From an uncultured Lachnospiraceae bacterium (GTDB lineage: Bacteria; Bacillota; Clostridia; Lachnospirales; Lachnospiraceae), in contig CAKRVA010000020.1 of the NCBI GenBank assembly GCA_934408585.1, positions 1 through 29,509 on the forward strand: a stretch of DNA of 29,509 nt, in the 5' to 3' direction. Shown here one piece after another: positions 12,435-21,377 of this stretch. The position numbers were made by a program, and so were the translations under genes. Within the stretch, counting starts at the first letter, position 1, and each line of letters begins with the position of its first letter. The notes under the pieces were generated by a model. It was not told the origin of the DNA. It did no database searches and saw only the letters and a list, made by a program, of their open reading frames with translations.

Positions 12435-14201
12435 TTGAGTAAAGAAGTAGCAGGAACAACAGTAGTGATGCTGGGTAATGCAGCGATTGCCAGAGGCGCA
12501 TATGAAGCAGGTGTAAAAGTATCTGCCGCATATCCCGGAACACCAAGTACTGAGATTAGTGAGAATATCGTAAAATATAAGGATGACGTATACAGTGAGT
12601 GGTCTCCGAATGAAAAAGTAGCAACAGAAGTTGCCATTGGAGCTTCTTTGAGCGGAGTACGTGCATTAGTATCCATGAAGCATGTTGGAGTAAATGTTGC
12701 TTCAGACCCGCTTTATACCATATCTTACAGTGGTGTCAACGGTGGACTTGTTCTGGTGGCAGCAGACGACCCCGGAATTTACAGCTCACAGAATGAGCAG
12801 GATTCCAGAATGGTTGCGCGTGCGGCAATGGTTCCTGTAATTGAACCATCCGACAGTGAGGAAGCAAGAGTATTTATTAAGAGAGCATTTGAACTTTCCG
12901 AACAGTATGATACTCCGATTATTTTCCGTACTACAACAAGACTTGCACATTCCCAGGGACTTGTTCATCTGGAAGAAAGAACAGAGCTTCCGGATAAGCC
13001 ATATGAGAAGAACATTGCCAAAAATGTTATGATGCCGGGAAATGCCATCAAACGTCATCTCGTTGTAGAAGACCGTTTAAAACGTATGGCTGAGGACGCA
13101 TGTACTCTTGATATTAATAAAGTAGAATATAAGGATACCAAAATCGGTGTAATTACGAGTGGTATTCCTTATCAGTATGTAAAAGAGGTATTACCGGATG
13201 CTTCCGTATTGAAGCTGGGACTTGTTCATCCGTTACCAAAGAAACTGATTCAGGAATTTGCATCAAAGGTAGATACACTTTACATTGTGGAAGAACTGGA
13301 GCCTGTTATTGAAGAACAGGTAAAATCATGGGGTATTTCCTGTATTGGAAAGGAAATCTTTACCGTACAGGGTGAGTACAGTGCCAATATGCTTCGCAAA
13401 GCCATTCTGAAGCAGGATTTACAGATTGAAGAAGCAGCACAGGTGCCGGCACGTCCACCAATCCTCTGTCCCGGATGTCCACACAGAAGCGTTTATTCTG
13501 TATTAAAGAAATTGAAAATTCATGCAGCAGGCGATATTGGATGTTATACACTCGGAGCAGTGGCACCACTTAGTGTCGTTGATACAACCGTCTGCATGGG
13601 AGCCAGCATCAGTAATCTGCATGGTATGGAGAAAGCAAAAGGAAAAGACTTCATCAAAAACTGGGTAGCAGTGATTGGAGATTCCACCTTTTTACATACC
13701 GGAGTAAATTCTCTGATGAATATGGTATACAACAAGGCAACCGGTACGGTAATCATTCTGGATAACTCTACTACCGGTATGACGGGTCATCAGGACCATG
13801 CAGCAACCGGTAAAACGCTGATGGGTGACACCACTTATATGATTAATATTTATAAGCTCTGCAAGGCAATGGGCATTGAACATGTTTATGAAGTAGATGC
13901 TTTTGATATTGAAGGAATTGAGAAGCTCGTAAAAGAAGAAACACAGAGAGATGCAGTTTCTGTCATTATTACAAAATCCCAGTGTGCACTTTTGAAAACA
14001 TTTGTACCAAAGGGAAAATGTGTGGTAGACGTTGAAAAATGTAAGAAGTGCGGTATGTGTATGGTAGCAGGATGTCCTGCAATGCACAAAGGACCAAACG
14101 GCGAAGCAGTAATCGACGAAACCATGTGTAATGGCTGTGGACTTTGTATGAAGAATTGTAAGTTTGGAGCAATTTCCTTAATTCCAAATGAGAAGAAATA
14201 A
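12435..14201 (+). CDS. iorA: Indolepyruvate ferredoxin oxidoreductase, alpha subunit
   Basis: Large subunit of the oxygen-sensitive enzyme that decarboxylates indolepyruvate (and often phenyl- or hydroxyphenylpyruvate) with CoA to the aryl-acetyl-CoA, passing electrons to ferredoxin. The 588 residues include an N-terminal pyrimidine-binding domain (GNAAIARGAYEAG, YPGTPSTEI), a thiamine-pyrophosphate domain (CPGCPHRSVY, GDIGCYTLG, IGDSTFLHTG) and a C-terminal ferredoxin domain. That domain carries two 4Fe-4S Cys clusters, from Cys536 (CKKCGMC) and Cys565 (CNGCGLC). The start codon is TTG, chosen because GAGAGGTGG ends 7 nt upstream and the following SKEVAGTTVVMLGNAAIA matches the family start. 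It is first in an operon with iorB 33 nt downstream. Cytoplasmic. Confidence 0.96.
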   Translation: MSKEVAGTTVVMLGNAAIARGAYEAGVKVSAAYPGTPSTEISENIVKYKDDVYSEWSPNEKVATEVAIGASLSGVRALVSMKHVGVNVASDPLYTISYSGVNGGLVLVAADDPGIYSSQNEQDSRMVARAAMVPVIEPSDSEEARVFIKRAFELSEQYDTPIIFRTTTRLAHSQGLVHLEERTELPDKPYEKNIAKNVMMPGNAIKRHLVVEDRLKRMAEDACTLDINKVEYKDTKIGVITSGIPYQYVKEVLPDASVLKLGLVHPLPKKLIQEFASKVDTLYIVEELEPVIEEQVKSWGISCIGKEIFTVQGEYSANMLRKAILKQDLQIEEAAQVPARPPILCPGCPHRSVYSVLKKLKIHAAGDIGCYTLGAVAPLSVVDTTVCMGASISNLHGMEKAKGKDFIKNWVAVIGDSTFLHTGVNSLMNMVYNKATGTVIILDNSTTGMTGHQDHAATGKTLMGDTTYMINIYKLCKAMGIEHVYEVDAFDIEGIEKLVKEETQRDAVSVIITKSQCALLKTFVPKGKCVVDVEKCKKCGMCMVAGCPAMHKGPNGEAVIDETMCNGCGLCMKNCKFGAISLIPNEKK

Positions 14202-14234
14202 TACATTGCTTTTGAAAAGAATGGAGATAGAAGA

Positions 14235-14807
14235 ATGGAAACAAAAAATATTATGATTGTCGGTGTCGGTGGACAGGGAACGCTGCTTACCAGCCGAATT
14301 TTAGGTGGAATTACCCGCAAGGCAGGTTTTGATGTAAAAATTTCAGAGGTACACGGAATGGCACAGCGTGGAGGAAGCGTTGTTACATTTGTACGTTATG
14401 GGGATAAGGTAGCAGAACCGATTGTAGAGGAAGGACAGGCAGATGTTTTAATTGCATTTGAACGTCTGGAAGCACTTCGTTATGCACACTTCCTCAAAAA
14501 GGATGGCGTTCTGATTGTCAATGATTTGCGTATGGACCCTATGCCGGTTGCCATCGGAGCAGCACAGTATCCGGAAAACATTATTGAGGACCTGAAGAAA
14601 AAATATAACGTTATTTCACTGGATGCACAGGCTTTGGCAAAAGAAATCGGAAATGCCAGAGTATTTAATACGATTATTATCGGTGTGGCAGCCAAGAGAA
14701 TGGATTTTGAAAAAGAAGACTGGTTAAAGGTCATTGAGGAAACCGTTCCTCAGAAGACCATTGAAATCAATACCAAAGCTTTTGAAGCAGGATATGCTTT
14801 GGCATAA
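14235..14807 (+). CDS. iorB: Indolepyruvate ferredoxin oxidoreductase, beta subunit
   Basis: The 190-residue gamma-domain subunit that completes the IorAB enzyme. It opens with the nucleotide-fold motif IVGVGGQGTLLTSRILG, followed by the family signature EVHGMAQRGGSV, and ends in a Rossmann-like half (VFNTIIIGVAAK). Length is normal. GGAG lies 8 nt before the ATG. Translation follows iorA after 33 nt and precedes paaK by 35 nt, so all three are co-transcribed. Binding of CoA at the subunit interface is known for the related 2-oxoacid:ferredoxin oxidoreductases. Confidence 0.95.
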   Translation: METKNIMIVGVGGQGTLLTSRILGGITRKAGFDVKISEVHGMAQRGGSVVTFVRYGDKVAEPIVEEGQADVLIAFERLEALRYAHFLKKDGVLIVNDLRMDPMPVAIGAAQYPENIIEDLKKKYNVISLDAQALAKEIGNARVFNTIIIGVAAKRMDFEKEDWLKVIEETVPQKTIEINTKAFEAGYALA

Positions 14808-14842
14808 TAACAGGAAATGATAGCAATCGGAGGATGAATGCC

Positions 14843-16141
14843 GTGATTTGGAATGAAGCAAAAGAATGTATCAGCAGAGATGAGCTTGCAGATTTGCAGA
14901 GCAAGCGCTTGGTAAAAGTGGTAAACCGTGTGTATCACAATGTGGAATATTATCGGAAAAAGATGCAGGCGGTAGGTGTAGAACCGGGGGATATTCAGGG
15001 GATTGAAGACATACACAAGCTTCCTTACACAACAAAAAATGATTTGAGAGATACATATCCGTTTGGACTTTTTGCAGCACCACAATCGGAAATTGTCCGT
15101 GTACATGCATCGAGCGGTACAACCGGAAAAGCAACCGTAGTCGGATATACACGAAGAGATATTGATATCTGGTCCGAATGTGTTTCCAGAGCGTTTACGA
15201 TGGCAGGTGTTACAAGAGGCGATATCATACAGATTGCCTATGGATATGGACTTTTTACCGGTGGTCTGGGGGCACATTATGGAGCAGAATATTTAGGAGC
15301 TACCGTAGTACCGATGTCTACCGGAAATACCAAAAAGCTGACAACGATGATGAAGGACTTCGGCGTAACTGCAATTGCCTGTACACCATCGTATCTGTTA
15401 CATATTGCAGAAACCTTAGAGGCAAATGGAGATATCGAAAACATTAAGCTGAAGACCGCAATCTGTGGTGCAGAACCCTGGACAGAGCAGATGCGCCATC
15501 AGATAGAAGAGAAGCTTCACATTCATGCTCATGATATTTATGGTCTGTCGGAAATTATGGGACCAGGTGTGGCATGTGACTGTGAATTCCATAAGGGACT
15601 TCATATTCAGGAAGACCACTTCCTTCCGGAAATCATCAGTGCAGATACCCTGCAGCCGATTGGACCGGGCGAAACGGGTGAACTTGTATTTACAACATTG
15701 ACCAAGGAAGGATTACCGTTAATTCGTTATCGTACCAAGGATTTGACCAGCATTACATACGATAAGTGTGAATGTGGAAGAACAACGGCGAGAATCAGCC
15801 GTTTTGTAGGACGTTCCGACGATATGCTGATTATCCGTGGCGTTAATGTATTCCCATCACAGATTGAAGCAGCATTGCTTGAAATGAACGGAACAACACC
15901 TCACTATCTGATGATTGTTGACCGTGTAAATAATCTGGATACCTTAGAGGTACAGGTGGAAGTGGAAGAAACCTTCTTCTCAGACCAGATTCGTGAATTG
16001 GAAAATCTCAGTAAAAAGATTGCACATACAATTCAGCAGGCAATCGGTCTTGCAGTCAAGGTAAAGCTGGTTGAGCCGAAGACCATTGAAAGAAGTATGG
16101 GGAAAGCGGTTCATGTAATCGATAACCGTAAGCTGGTATAG
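14843..16141 (+). CDS. paaK: Phenylacetate-CoA ligase (aryl-acetate:CoA ligase)
   Basis: An adenylate-forming ligase joining an aryl acetate to CoA with ATP hydrolysis to AMP. It shows the P-loop-like HASSGTTGKATVVGYT, the acyl-binding YGLSEIMGPGVACDC, GELVFTTLTKEGLPLIRYRT and the ferredoxin-like C-terminal domain with RSDDMLIIRGVNVFP. The GTG start at 14843 is preferred because GGAGG (14829-14833) lies 9 nt upstream and the resulting IWNEAKECISRDEL matches the usual PaaK beginning. The ATG at 14834 abuts the ribosome site and is less likely. Behind iorAB, it most likely interconverts aryl acetates with the aryl-acetyl-CoA made by IorAB. The direction in vivo (salvage, or removal to free acid) is not shown by the sequence. 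Confidence 0.93.
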   Translation: MIWNEAKECISRDELADLQSKRLVKVVNRVYHNVEYYRKKMQAVGVEPGDIQGIEDIHKLPYTTKNDLRDTYPFGLFAAPQSEIVRVHASSGTTGKATVVGYTRRDIDIWSECVSRAFTMAGVTRGDIIQIAYGYGLFTGGLGAHYGAEYLGATVVPMSTGNTKKLTTMMKDFGVTAIACTPSYLLHIAETLEANGDIENIKLKTAICGAEPWTEQMRHQIEEKLHIHAHDIYGLSEIMGPGVACDCEFHKGLHIQEDHFLPEIISADTLQPIGPGETGELVFTTLTKEGLPLIRYRTKDLTSITYDKCECGRTTARISRFVGRSDDMLIIRGVNVFPSQIEAALLEMNGTTPHYLMIVDRVNNLDTLEVQVEVEETFFSDQIRELENLSKKIAHTIQQAIGLAVKVKLVEPKTIERSMGKAVHVIDNRKLV

Positions 16142-16155
16142 TAGGAGGGATGAGG

Positions 16156-16572
16156 ATGAAACAGTTATCTGTATTTATAGAAAACAGACAGGGACGTCTT
16201 GAAGATGTATTAAACTTGTTGAAAGAAAACGATATTAATATTATTTCATTAAGTCTTGCTGATACCAGTGATTATGGAATGCTTCGCCTGATTGTAAATC
16301 ATCCGGAAAAAGGCAGAGTAGCATTAAAAGAAAATGGTTTTTCAGCAACCATCAATGAAATCGTAGCAGTAATTCTTCCGCATAAAGTCGGTGCTCTGCA
16401 GGAGACACTTCATACCCTGTGTGCAGCCGGATTGAATGTGGAATATATGTATGCCTTATGCACAAAGACGGATGAAGCAGCCATTGCCATCAAGCCGTCT
16501 GATCTGGAAAAGGCAAAGGAAGTATTAGCAGCAGCAAATGCGAAATTTTTTGAAGAATCCGATGTCTTTTAA
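16156..16572 (+). CDS. ACT-domain amino-acid-binding protein of the ior/paaK operon
   Basis: A 138-residue protein with two tandem ACT folds: the first from MKQLSVFIENRQGRLEDVL, the second from VAVILPHKVGALQETLH. ACT domains bind small effectors, usually amino acids, and this stand-alone two-domain type regularly accompanies iorAB and paaK in Clostridia. It probably senses an aromatic amino acid to control flux, but no partner is evident. The start at 16156 is chosen because AGGAGGG (16143-16149) lies 6 nt upstream; the ATG at 16150 touches the site. Spacing of 14 nt to paaK supports translational coupling. The stop overlaps the convergent LysR stop by 4 nt. Confidence 0.85.
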   Translation: MKQLSVFIENRQGRLEDVLNLLKENDINIISLSLADTSDYGMLRLIVNHPEKGRVALKENGFSATINEIVAVILPHKVGALQETLHTLCAAGLNVEYMYALCTKTDEAAIAIKPSDLEKAKEVLAAANAKFFEESDVF

Positions 16573-17447
16573 GGAAAAAGCTTCAAAAATTCGCGTGGTG
16601 CAGGTGTAAGAGAATTTTCTTCCGGATGGATGATATAAAAGTTTCGGCTTGGAAGAGGCGGCGTGAAGGAGAGCTCAAACAGTTCTTCATTTGCCAGAGC
16701 TTCCAGGGCAAAATCTTTCATGACACATCCAATTCCCAAATTTCGCAGAGCAAACTGGACAATCATGTCACTTGTTGCAAGTTCGAATTCCGGGGAAAGG
16801 AAGATGTTATTCTTTTCAAGAAAAGTATCGACATATTTTCGGGTACTTGTATTTTTTTCAAGACAGATTACAGGCAGTTGTTCCAATTCTTTGTAGGACA
16901 ACTGCTTGTTTTTTAATTCCAGAAAACGGCTTCCGGCTACAAAAATATCCTGGATTTCCCGGACCTTTTTTGTTTCAAAAGAAATCTGTTCGGGAAGCGG
17001 GGAGCTCACAATACCAAGATCGATTTTCCCCGAGGAGAGTGCAGCAAGCGTTTCCGGAGTTGTGGAGTTGTAAACAACAACCTTGACCTTGGGATATTCC
17101 TGATGGAATTTTTCAAGGTAGGGCAACAGATAATATTTTAAAGTCATATCACTTGCACCGATACGGATTTCACCGTAGTCAAGATTGAGCAGTTCTTTTA
17201 CTTTCTGTTCCCCCTGCCGGATACTTTCACAACATTTTTCCGCATAGGGAAAGAGAATCTCCCCTTCTGTCGTGAGGCGGATTCCTTTGGCGGTCCTTGT
17301 GAAAAGCCGTACACCAAGCTGTTTTTCAAGCTGCTTCATGGACTGGCTGACAGCAGGCTGTGTCAGAGAAAGATTTTCTGCGGCAGCTGTGATACTGCCC
17401 GCTTTTGCAACATAATAAAAAGTTTTATATAATTCAAGGTTATTCAT
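16569..17447 (-). CDS. LysR family transcriptional regulator
   Basis: A 292-residue LysR-type regulator. The N-terminal winged helix is evident (YVAKAGSITAAAENLSLTQP, AVSQSMKQLEKQLGVRLF). It is followed by a linker helix and two periplasmic-binding-protein-like effector lobes (GEIRIGASDMTLKYYLLPYL, GKIDLGIVSSPLP). The start at 17447 is preferred over an upstream in-frame ATG at 17507 because GGAG lies 6 nt before it and the product begins at MNNLELYKTF, as expected for the family. The minus-strand promoter at 17479-17507 supports this. It is convergent with the ACT gene and divergent from purA. The effector is unknown; it may control the ior operon or purA, which cannot be decided here. Confidence 0.9.
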   Translation of the reverse strand: MNNLELYKTFYYVAKAGSITAAAENLSLTQPAVSQSMKQLEKQLGVRLFTRTAKGIRLTTEGEILFPYAEKCCESIRQGEQKVKELLNLDYGEIRIGASDMTLKYYLLPYLEKFHQEYPKVKVVVYNSTTPETLAALSSGKIDLGIVSSPLPEQISFETKKVREIQDIFVAGSRFLELKNKQLSYKELEQLPVICLEKNTSTRKYVDTFLEKNNIFLSPEFELATSDMIVQFALRNLGIGCVMKDFALEALANEELFELSFTPPLPSRNFYIIHPEENSLTPAPREFLKLFP

Positions 17448-17478
17448 AGGATTCTCCGTTTCATAGAAGGTTATTTTT

Positions 17479-17507
17479 ATTATAAAATGCTTCGAAGGAT
17501 ATCTCAA
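17479..17507 (-). promoter_or_regulatory. Promoter of the LysR gene
   Basis: On the minus strand, TTGAGA and a perfect TATAAT are separated by 17 bp. It is the best match in the LysR leader and lies about 30 bp upstream of the start codon. Confidence 0.6.
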
Positions 17508-17551
17508 TAGAAATATAAGAAATAATTATAATAAATATAACAAACATTGAT

Positions 17552-17580
17552 TTTACTTATAGAAACGCATCGTGTATAAT
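17552..17580 (+). promoter_or_regulatory. Promoter of purA
   Basis: TTTACT (17552-17557) and perfect TATAAT (17575-17580) are separated by 17 bp. Transcription would start near 17587, leaving a leader of about 60 nt before the purA ATG. Together with the LysR promoter this makes the gap divergent. No purine riboswitch fits the short leader. Confidence 0.65.
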
Positions 17581-17646
17581 AAAATGCGTGGTGTTAAGAG
17601 AACAAAGACACACACAGGAATATTATACGAAAGGAAGTATAAACAC

Positions 17647-18939
17647 ATGGTAAAAGCAGTTGTTGGAGCAAACTGGGGAGACGAAGGAAAAGGTAAAATT
17701 ACGGATATGCTGGCACAGGAGGCGGACATTATTGTACGTTTTCAGGGTGGTGCCAATGCAGGACATACGATTGTAAACAATTATGGCAAATTTGCACTTC
17801 ATACATTGCCGTCAGGAGCATTTTACAACCACACAACAAGTATTATCGGAAACGGTGTGGCATTGAATATTCCGGTTTTGTTTCATGAAATTCAGTCTAT
17901 TACGGAAAAAGGAGTACCAACTCCGAAGCTTCTTGTATCAGACCGTGCACAGATTGTAATGCCTTACCATGTTTTATTTGATCAATATGAAGAGGAACGT
18001 CTGGGAGGAAAATCCTTTGGCTCAACAAAATCCGGAATTGCACCGTTCTATTCCGATAAATATGCCAAAATCGGATTCCAGGTAAGTGAACTTTTTGATG
18101 AGGATACCCTGAAAGAAAAGGTACAGAGAGTTTGCGAACTCAAAAATGTTATTTTGGAGCATTTATATCACAAGCCGGCAATTGTTCCGGAAGAGCTTCT
18201 TGCAACATTGCGTGAATATCGTGATATGGTAGCACCTTATGTATGTGATGTATCTTCTTATCTTGCAAAGGCAATGAAGGATGGAAAGACCATTTTGCTA
18301 GAGGGACAGCTCGGAACCTTAAAAGACCCGGATCATGGAATTTATCCAATGGTAACTTCTTCCTCTACTTTGGCAGCTTATGGTGCAATTGGAGCAGGTA
18401 TTCCACCTTATGAAATCAAGCAGATTATTACCGTTTGCAAAGCATATTCTTCCGCAGTAGGAGCAGGTGCATTCGTATCTGAAATTTTTGGAGATGAAGC
18501 AGATGAACTGCGCCGTCGTGGTGGTGATGGCGGTGAATACGGTGCAACCACAGGACGTCCAAGACGTATGGGATGGTTTGACTGTGTAGCTTCCAAATAT
18601 GGATGCCGTTTGCAGGGCACAACGGATGTGGCATTTACGGTATTGGATGTTCTCGGATATCTTGATGAAATTCCGGTTTGCGTCGGATATGATATCGATG
18701 GAGAAGTTACGACAGAATTCCCGGTAACCTGGAAACTTGAAAAGGCAAAACCGGTATTGAAGAAGCTTCCCGGATGGAAATGCGATATCCGTGGTATTAA
18801 ATCCTATGAAGAACTGCCTGAAAACTGCAGAAAGTATATAGAGTTCGTCGAAGAGCAGATTGGATTCCCGATTACCATGGTATCCAATGGACCAAGCAGA
18901 GAGGATATTATTTACCGCAAGAGTCCACTTAGCAAATAG
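17647..18939 (+). CDS. purA: Adenylosuccinate synthetase
   Basis: Catalyses the GTP-dependent joining of IMP and aspartate to adenylosuccinate, the first committed step of AMP synthesis. The 430-residue protein shows the P-loop GANWGDEGKGK, with catalytic Asp12, and GGANAGHT, with catalytic His40. It also shows the IMP-binding GSTKSGIAP and the Arg-rich loop TTGRPRRMGWFD. The start at 17647 follows AGGAAG (17632-17637) by 9 nt and gives the normal N-terminus; in-frame ATGs further up would add an implausible extension. Its own promoter lies upstream; the queH gene follows after 13 nt. Confidence 0.97.
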   Translation: MVKAVVGANWGDEGKGKITDMLAQEADIIVRFQGGANAGHTIVNNYGKFALHTLPSGAFYNHTTSIIGNGVALNIPVLFHEIQSITEKGVPTPKLLVSDRAQIVMPYHVLFDQYEEERLGGKSFGSTKSGIAPFYSDKYAKIGFQVSELFDEDTLKEKVQRVCELKNVILEHLYHKPAIVPEELLATLREYRDMVAPYVCDVSSYLAKAMKDGKTILLEGQLGTLKDPDHGIYPMVTSSSTLAAYGAIGAGIPPYEIKQIITVCKAYSSAVGAGAFVSEIFGDEADELRRRGGDGGEYGATTGRPRRMGWFDCVASKYGCRLQGTTDVAFTVLDVLGYLDEIPVCVGYDIDGEVTTEFPVTWKLEKAKPVLKKLPGWKCDIRGIKSYEELPENCRKYIEFVEEQIGFPITMVSNGPSREDIIYRKSPLSK

Positions 18940-18952
18940 TAAAGGATTCATG

Positions 18953-19567
18953 ATGAATAACAGAAATTTTGCAAAAGAATTAGACAAAATTTTAGAGCAG
19001 AACGAAACAAAAGGAAAGCATTTATTTTTACATAGCTGCTGTGCACCGTGCAGCAGCTATGTTTTGGAATATCTGCGTTCCTTTTTTCAGATTACGGTAT
19101 TTTATTTTAATCCGAATATTACAATGGAGCCGGAATACCGGAAACGTGTTGAGGAACAGAAACGGCTGATTCAGGCATTTAACGCGCAGGGACAGGGATA
19201 TCCGATAGAGGTAATCGAAGGTGATTATGTGCCGGAACGCTTTTTTGAAATGGCACGTGGATATGAACAGTGTGAGGAAGGCGGCGAGCGCTGCTTCCGA
19301 TGTTATGAGATGAGATTGTGGGAAACTGCAATCCAGGCAAAAAAACATGGAGCAGATTACTTTACTACGACACTTACCATCAGCCCACTGAAAAATGCAG
19401 CAAAGATTAATGAAATCGGAGAACAACTGGGGAAGGAAATGGAGATTGCCTTTTTGCCCTCGGATTTCAAAAAGAAAAATGGGTATAAGCGGTCGGTGGA
19501 ATTGTCAAAAGAATATGATTTATACCGCCAGAATTATTGCGGATGTGTTTATTCAATGATAAAATAG
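18953..19567 (+). CDS. queH: Epoxyqueuosine reductase QueH
   Basis: The DUF208 family enzyme reducing epoxyqueuosine to queuosine in tRNA wobble position 34, the alternative to QueG. The 204-residue protein has the diagnostic N-terminal pair Cys29-Cys30 with Cys33 in HSCCAPCSSYV, an internal CFRCYEMRL, and a C-terminal NYCGCVYS. These supply the iron-sulphur and metal ligands described for the family. The start at 18953 is chosen over the adjacent ATG at 18950 on spacing from AAAGGA (18941-18946). It follows purA by 13 nt and may share its transcript. Other queuosine genes are not in the window. Confidence 0.9.
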   Translation: MNNRNFAKELDKILEQNETKGKHLFLHSCCAPCSSYVLEYLRSFFQITVFYFNPNITMEPEYRKRVEEQKRLIQAFNAQGQGYPIEVIEGDYVPERFFEMARGYEQCEEGGERCFRCYEMRLWETAIQAKKHGADYFTTTLTISPLKNAAKINEIGEQLGKEMEIAFLPSDFKKKNGYKRSVELSKEYDLYRQNYCGCVYSMIK

Positions 19568-19582
19568 TAAGGTATTACCTTA
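19537..19582 (+). promoter_or_regulatory. Possible argS promoter with palindrome over the transcript start
   Basis: TTGCGG (19537-19542), 17 bp, TAAAAT (19560-19565) lies in the end of queH. The inverted repeat TAAGGTA-T-TACCTTA (19568-19582) falls where transcription would begin. It could be an operator or a weak hairpin. The pairing leaves only a one-base centre if fully used, so a DNA-binding site is likelier than RNA. Confidence 0.35.
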
Positions 19583-19607
19583 TTAAAACAGAGAGGTTAA
19601 GGAAATT

Positions 19608-21374
19608 ATGAAAAAGTTCTTGGATTTGATTTCGGAAGAAATGAAAAATGCATTTGAAGCAGCAGGATACGACAGGGAATTGGGAAAGGTTACGGTATCG
19701 AACCGTCCGGACCTTTGTGAATATCAGTGCAATGGTGCAATGGCAGGTGCAAAGCTTTATAAGAAAGCACCTATTATGATTGCAAATGATGTGGCATCAG
19801 AATGTGAGGGCAGTAATGTTTTCGAAGAGGTGCAGGCTGTTGCTCCCGGCTTTTTGAATTTAAAAATAAAAGGAAAATTTCTCGCAGATTATCTGACGGG
19901 GATGGAAAAAGAAAAGAAATTCGGTCTGGAGGAACCCGCAAAGTGTAAAACAATTATTGTGGATTACGGCGGACCGAACGTAGCAAAGCCACTCCATGTA
20001 GGACATTTGCGTTCTGCGGTAATTGGTGAAAGTATTAAGCGGATTGCCCGGTATGCAGGACACCATGTAATCGGTGATATTCATCTTGGCGACTGGGGCT
20101 TACAGATGGGACTCGTTATCACGGAGTTAAAGGAAAGAAGACCCGAGCTTATTTATTTTGATGAAAGCTATGAAGGAGAATACCCGGAGGAATCTCCGGT
20201 TACGGTAGCAGAGCTGGAAGAAATCTATCCGACCGCAAGCAAAAAATCCAAGGAAGATCCGGCATATAAAGAAAAAGCAATGGATGCAACTTTCAAGCTG
20301 CAAAGTGGTGTGCGGGGATACCGTGCTTTATGGCATCATATTCTGAATGTGTCGGTCGCAGATTTAAAGCGTAATTATGACAATCTGAATGTAACCTTTG
20401 ATTTGTGGAAGGGTGAGTCAGATGTTCATGATGTGATTCCGGGAATGGTGGAATACATGAAGAAGGAAGGCTATGCCCATATGAGTGAGGGGGCGTTGGT
20501 CGTTGACGTAAAAGAGGAAACAGATACGAAGGAAATCCCGCCCTGTATGATTTTAAAATCTGATGGAGCATCTTTATATAATACGACGGATTTGGCTACA
20601 ATAATGGAGAGAATGCGCGAATATCATCCGGATCAGATGATTTATCTGACGGACAAGCGTCAGGAGCTTTATTTTGAACAGGTATTCCGTTGTGCACGTA
20701 AAACAAAGCTTGTAACAGATGAAACAGAGCTTCTTCATATTGGCTTTGGTACAGTAAACGGTGCAGATGGAAAAGCCTTTAAAACGCGTGATGGCGGTGT
20801 AATGCGTCTGGAATATCTGATTCAGGAAATCAATGATAAAATGTATCAGAAGATTGTGGAAAGCCGTGAGGTCGATGAGCAGGAAGCAAGAGAAACGGCA
20901 AAAATCATTGCACTTTCTGCAATTAAATACGGAGATTTATCCAATCAGGCATCCAAGGATTATATTTTTGACATTGATAAATTTACTTCCTTTGAGGGAG
21001 ATACCGGCCCATATATTCTTTATACGATTGTAAGAATCAAATCCATCCTTACGAAGGCAAAAGAGCAGGGAATATCCATGGACAACCTTACCCTGTGTGA
21101 GGCAGATACGGATTCCCAGAAAGCTTTAATGATGGAAATTGCCAAGTTTAATGCAATGATGGAGAATGCTTATGAAGAAGCGGCTCCCCATAAGGTATGT
21201 GCATACATTTATGATCTGGCAAATGCGCTCAATCGTTTTTATCATGAAAACAGAATTCTGGCAGAAGAGGATGAAACCAGGAAAAAGAGCTGGATTGCAC
21301 TTCTGATTCTGACCAAGGATATTCTGGAAACATGTATTGATGTTTTGGGCTTCAGTGCACCTGAGAGGATGTAG
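19608..21374 (+). CDS. argS: Arginyl-tRNA synthetase
   Basis: Charges tRNA-Arg with arginine using ATP. The 588-residue class I enzyme shows an N-terminal additional domain (RPDLCEYQCNGAMAGAKL) and the HIGH motif in VAKPLHVGHLRSAVIGE. It also has the catalytic-domain segments GDWGLQMG and LYNTTDLATI, and the C-terminal anticodon-binding domain (LYDLANALNRFYHENRI is typical). The canonical KMSKS loop is replaced by GKAFKTRDGG, as in many ArgS enzymes. An AAGGA site lies 4 nt upstream of the ATG. The leader of about 40 nt has no room for a T-box. RNase H starts 3 nt after the stop. Confidence 0.96.
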   Translation: MKKFLDLISEEMKNAFEAAGYDRELGKVTVSNRPDLCEYQCNGAMAGAKLYKKAPIMIANDVASECEGSNVFEEVQAVAPGFLNLKIKGKFLADYLTGMEKEKKFGLEEPAKCKTIIVDYGGPNVAKPLHVGHLRSAVIGESIKRIARYAGHHVIGDIHLGDWGLQMGLVITELKERRPELIYFDESYEGEYPEESPVTVAELEEIYPTASKKSKEDPAYKEKAMDATFKLQSGVRGYRALWHHILNVSVADLKRNYDNLNVTFDLWKGESDVHDVIPGMVEYMKKEGYAHMSEGALVVDVKEETDTKEIPPCMILKSDGASLYNTTDLATIMERMREYHPDQMIYLTDKRQELYFEQVFRCARKTKLVTDETELLHIGFGTVNGADGKAFKTRDGGVMRLEYLIQEINDKMYQKIVESREVDEQEARETAKIIALSAIKYGDLSNQASKDYIFDIDKFTSFEGDTGPYILYTIVRIKSILTKAKEQGISMDNLTLCEADTDSQKALMMEIAKFNAMMENAYEEAAPHKVCAYIYDLANALNRFYHENRILAEEDETRKKSWIALLILTKDILETCIDVLGFSAPERM

Positions 21375-21377
21375 TTC

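Noticed and set aside
17572..17646. Upstream starts for purA at 17572 and other in-frame ATGs
   Set aside because: They fall on or just after the -10 region and would add residues not found in PurA; AGGAAG is placed for 17647.
18319..18987. 222-codon minus-strand open frame over purA
   Set aside because: It is antisense to well-conserved PurA motifs, with a composition typical of a shadow frame.
19568..19607. T-box leader for argS
   Set aside because: The gap is 40 bases, with no specifier stem, T-box sequence or terminator.
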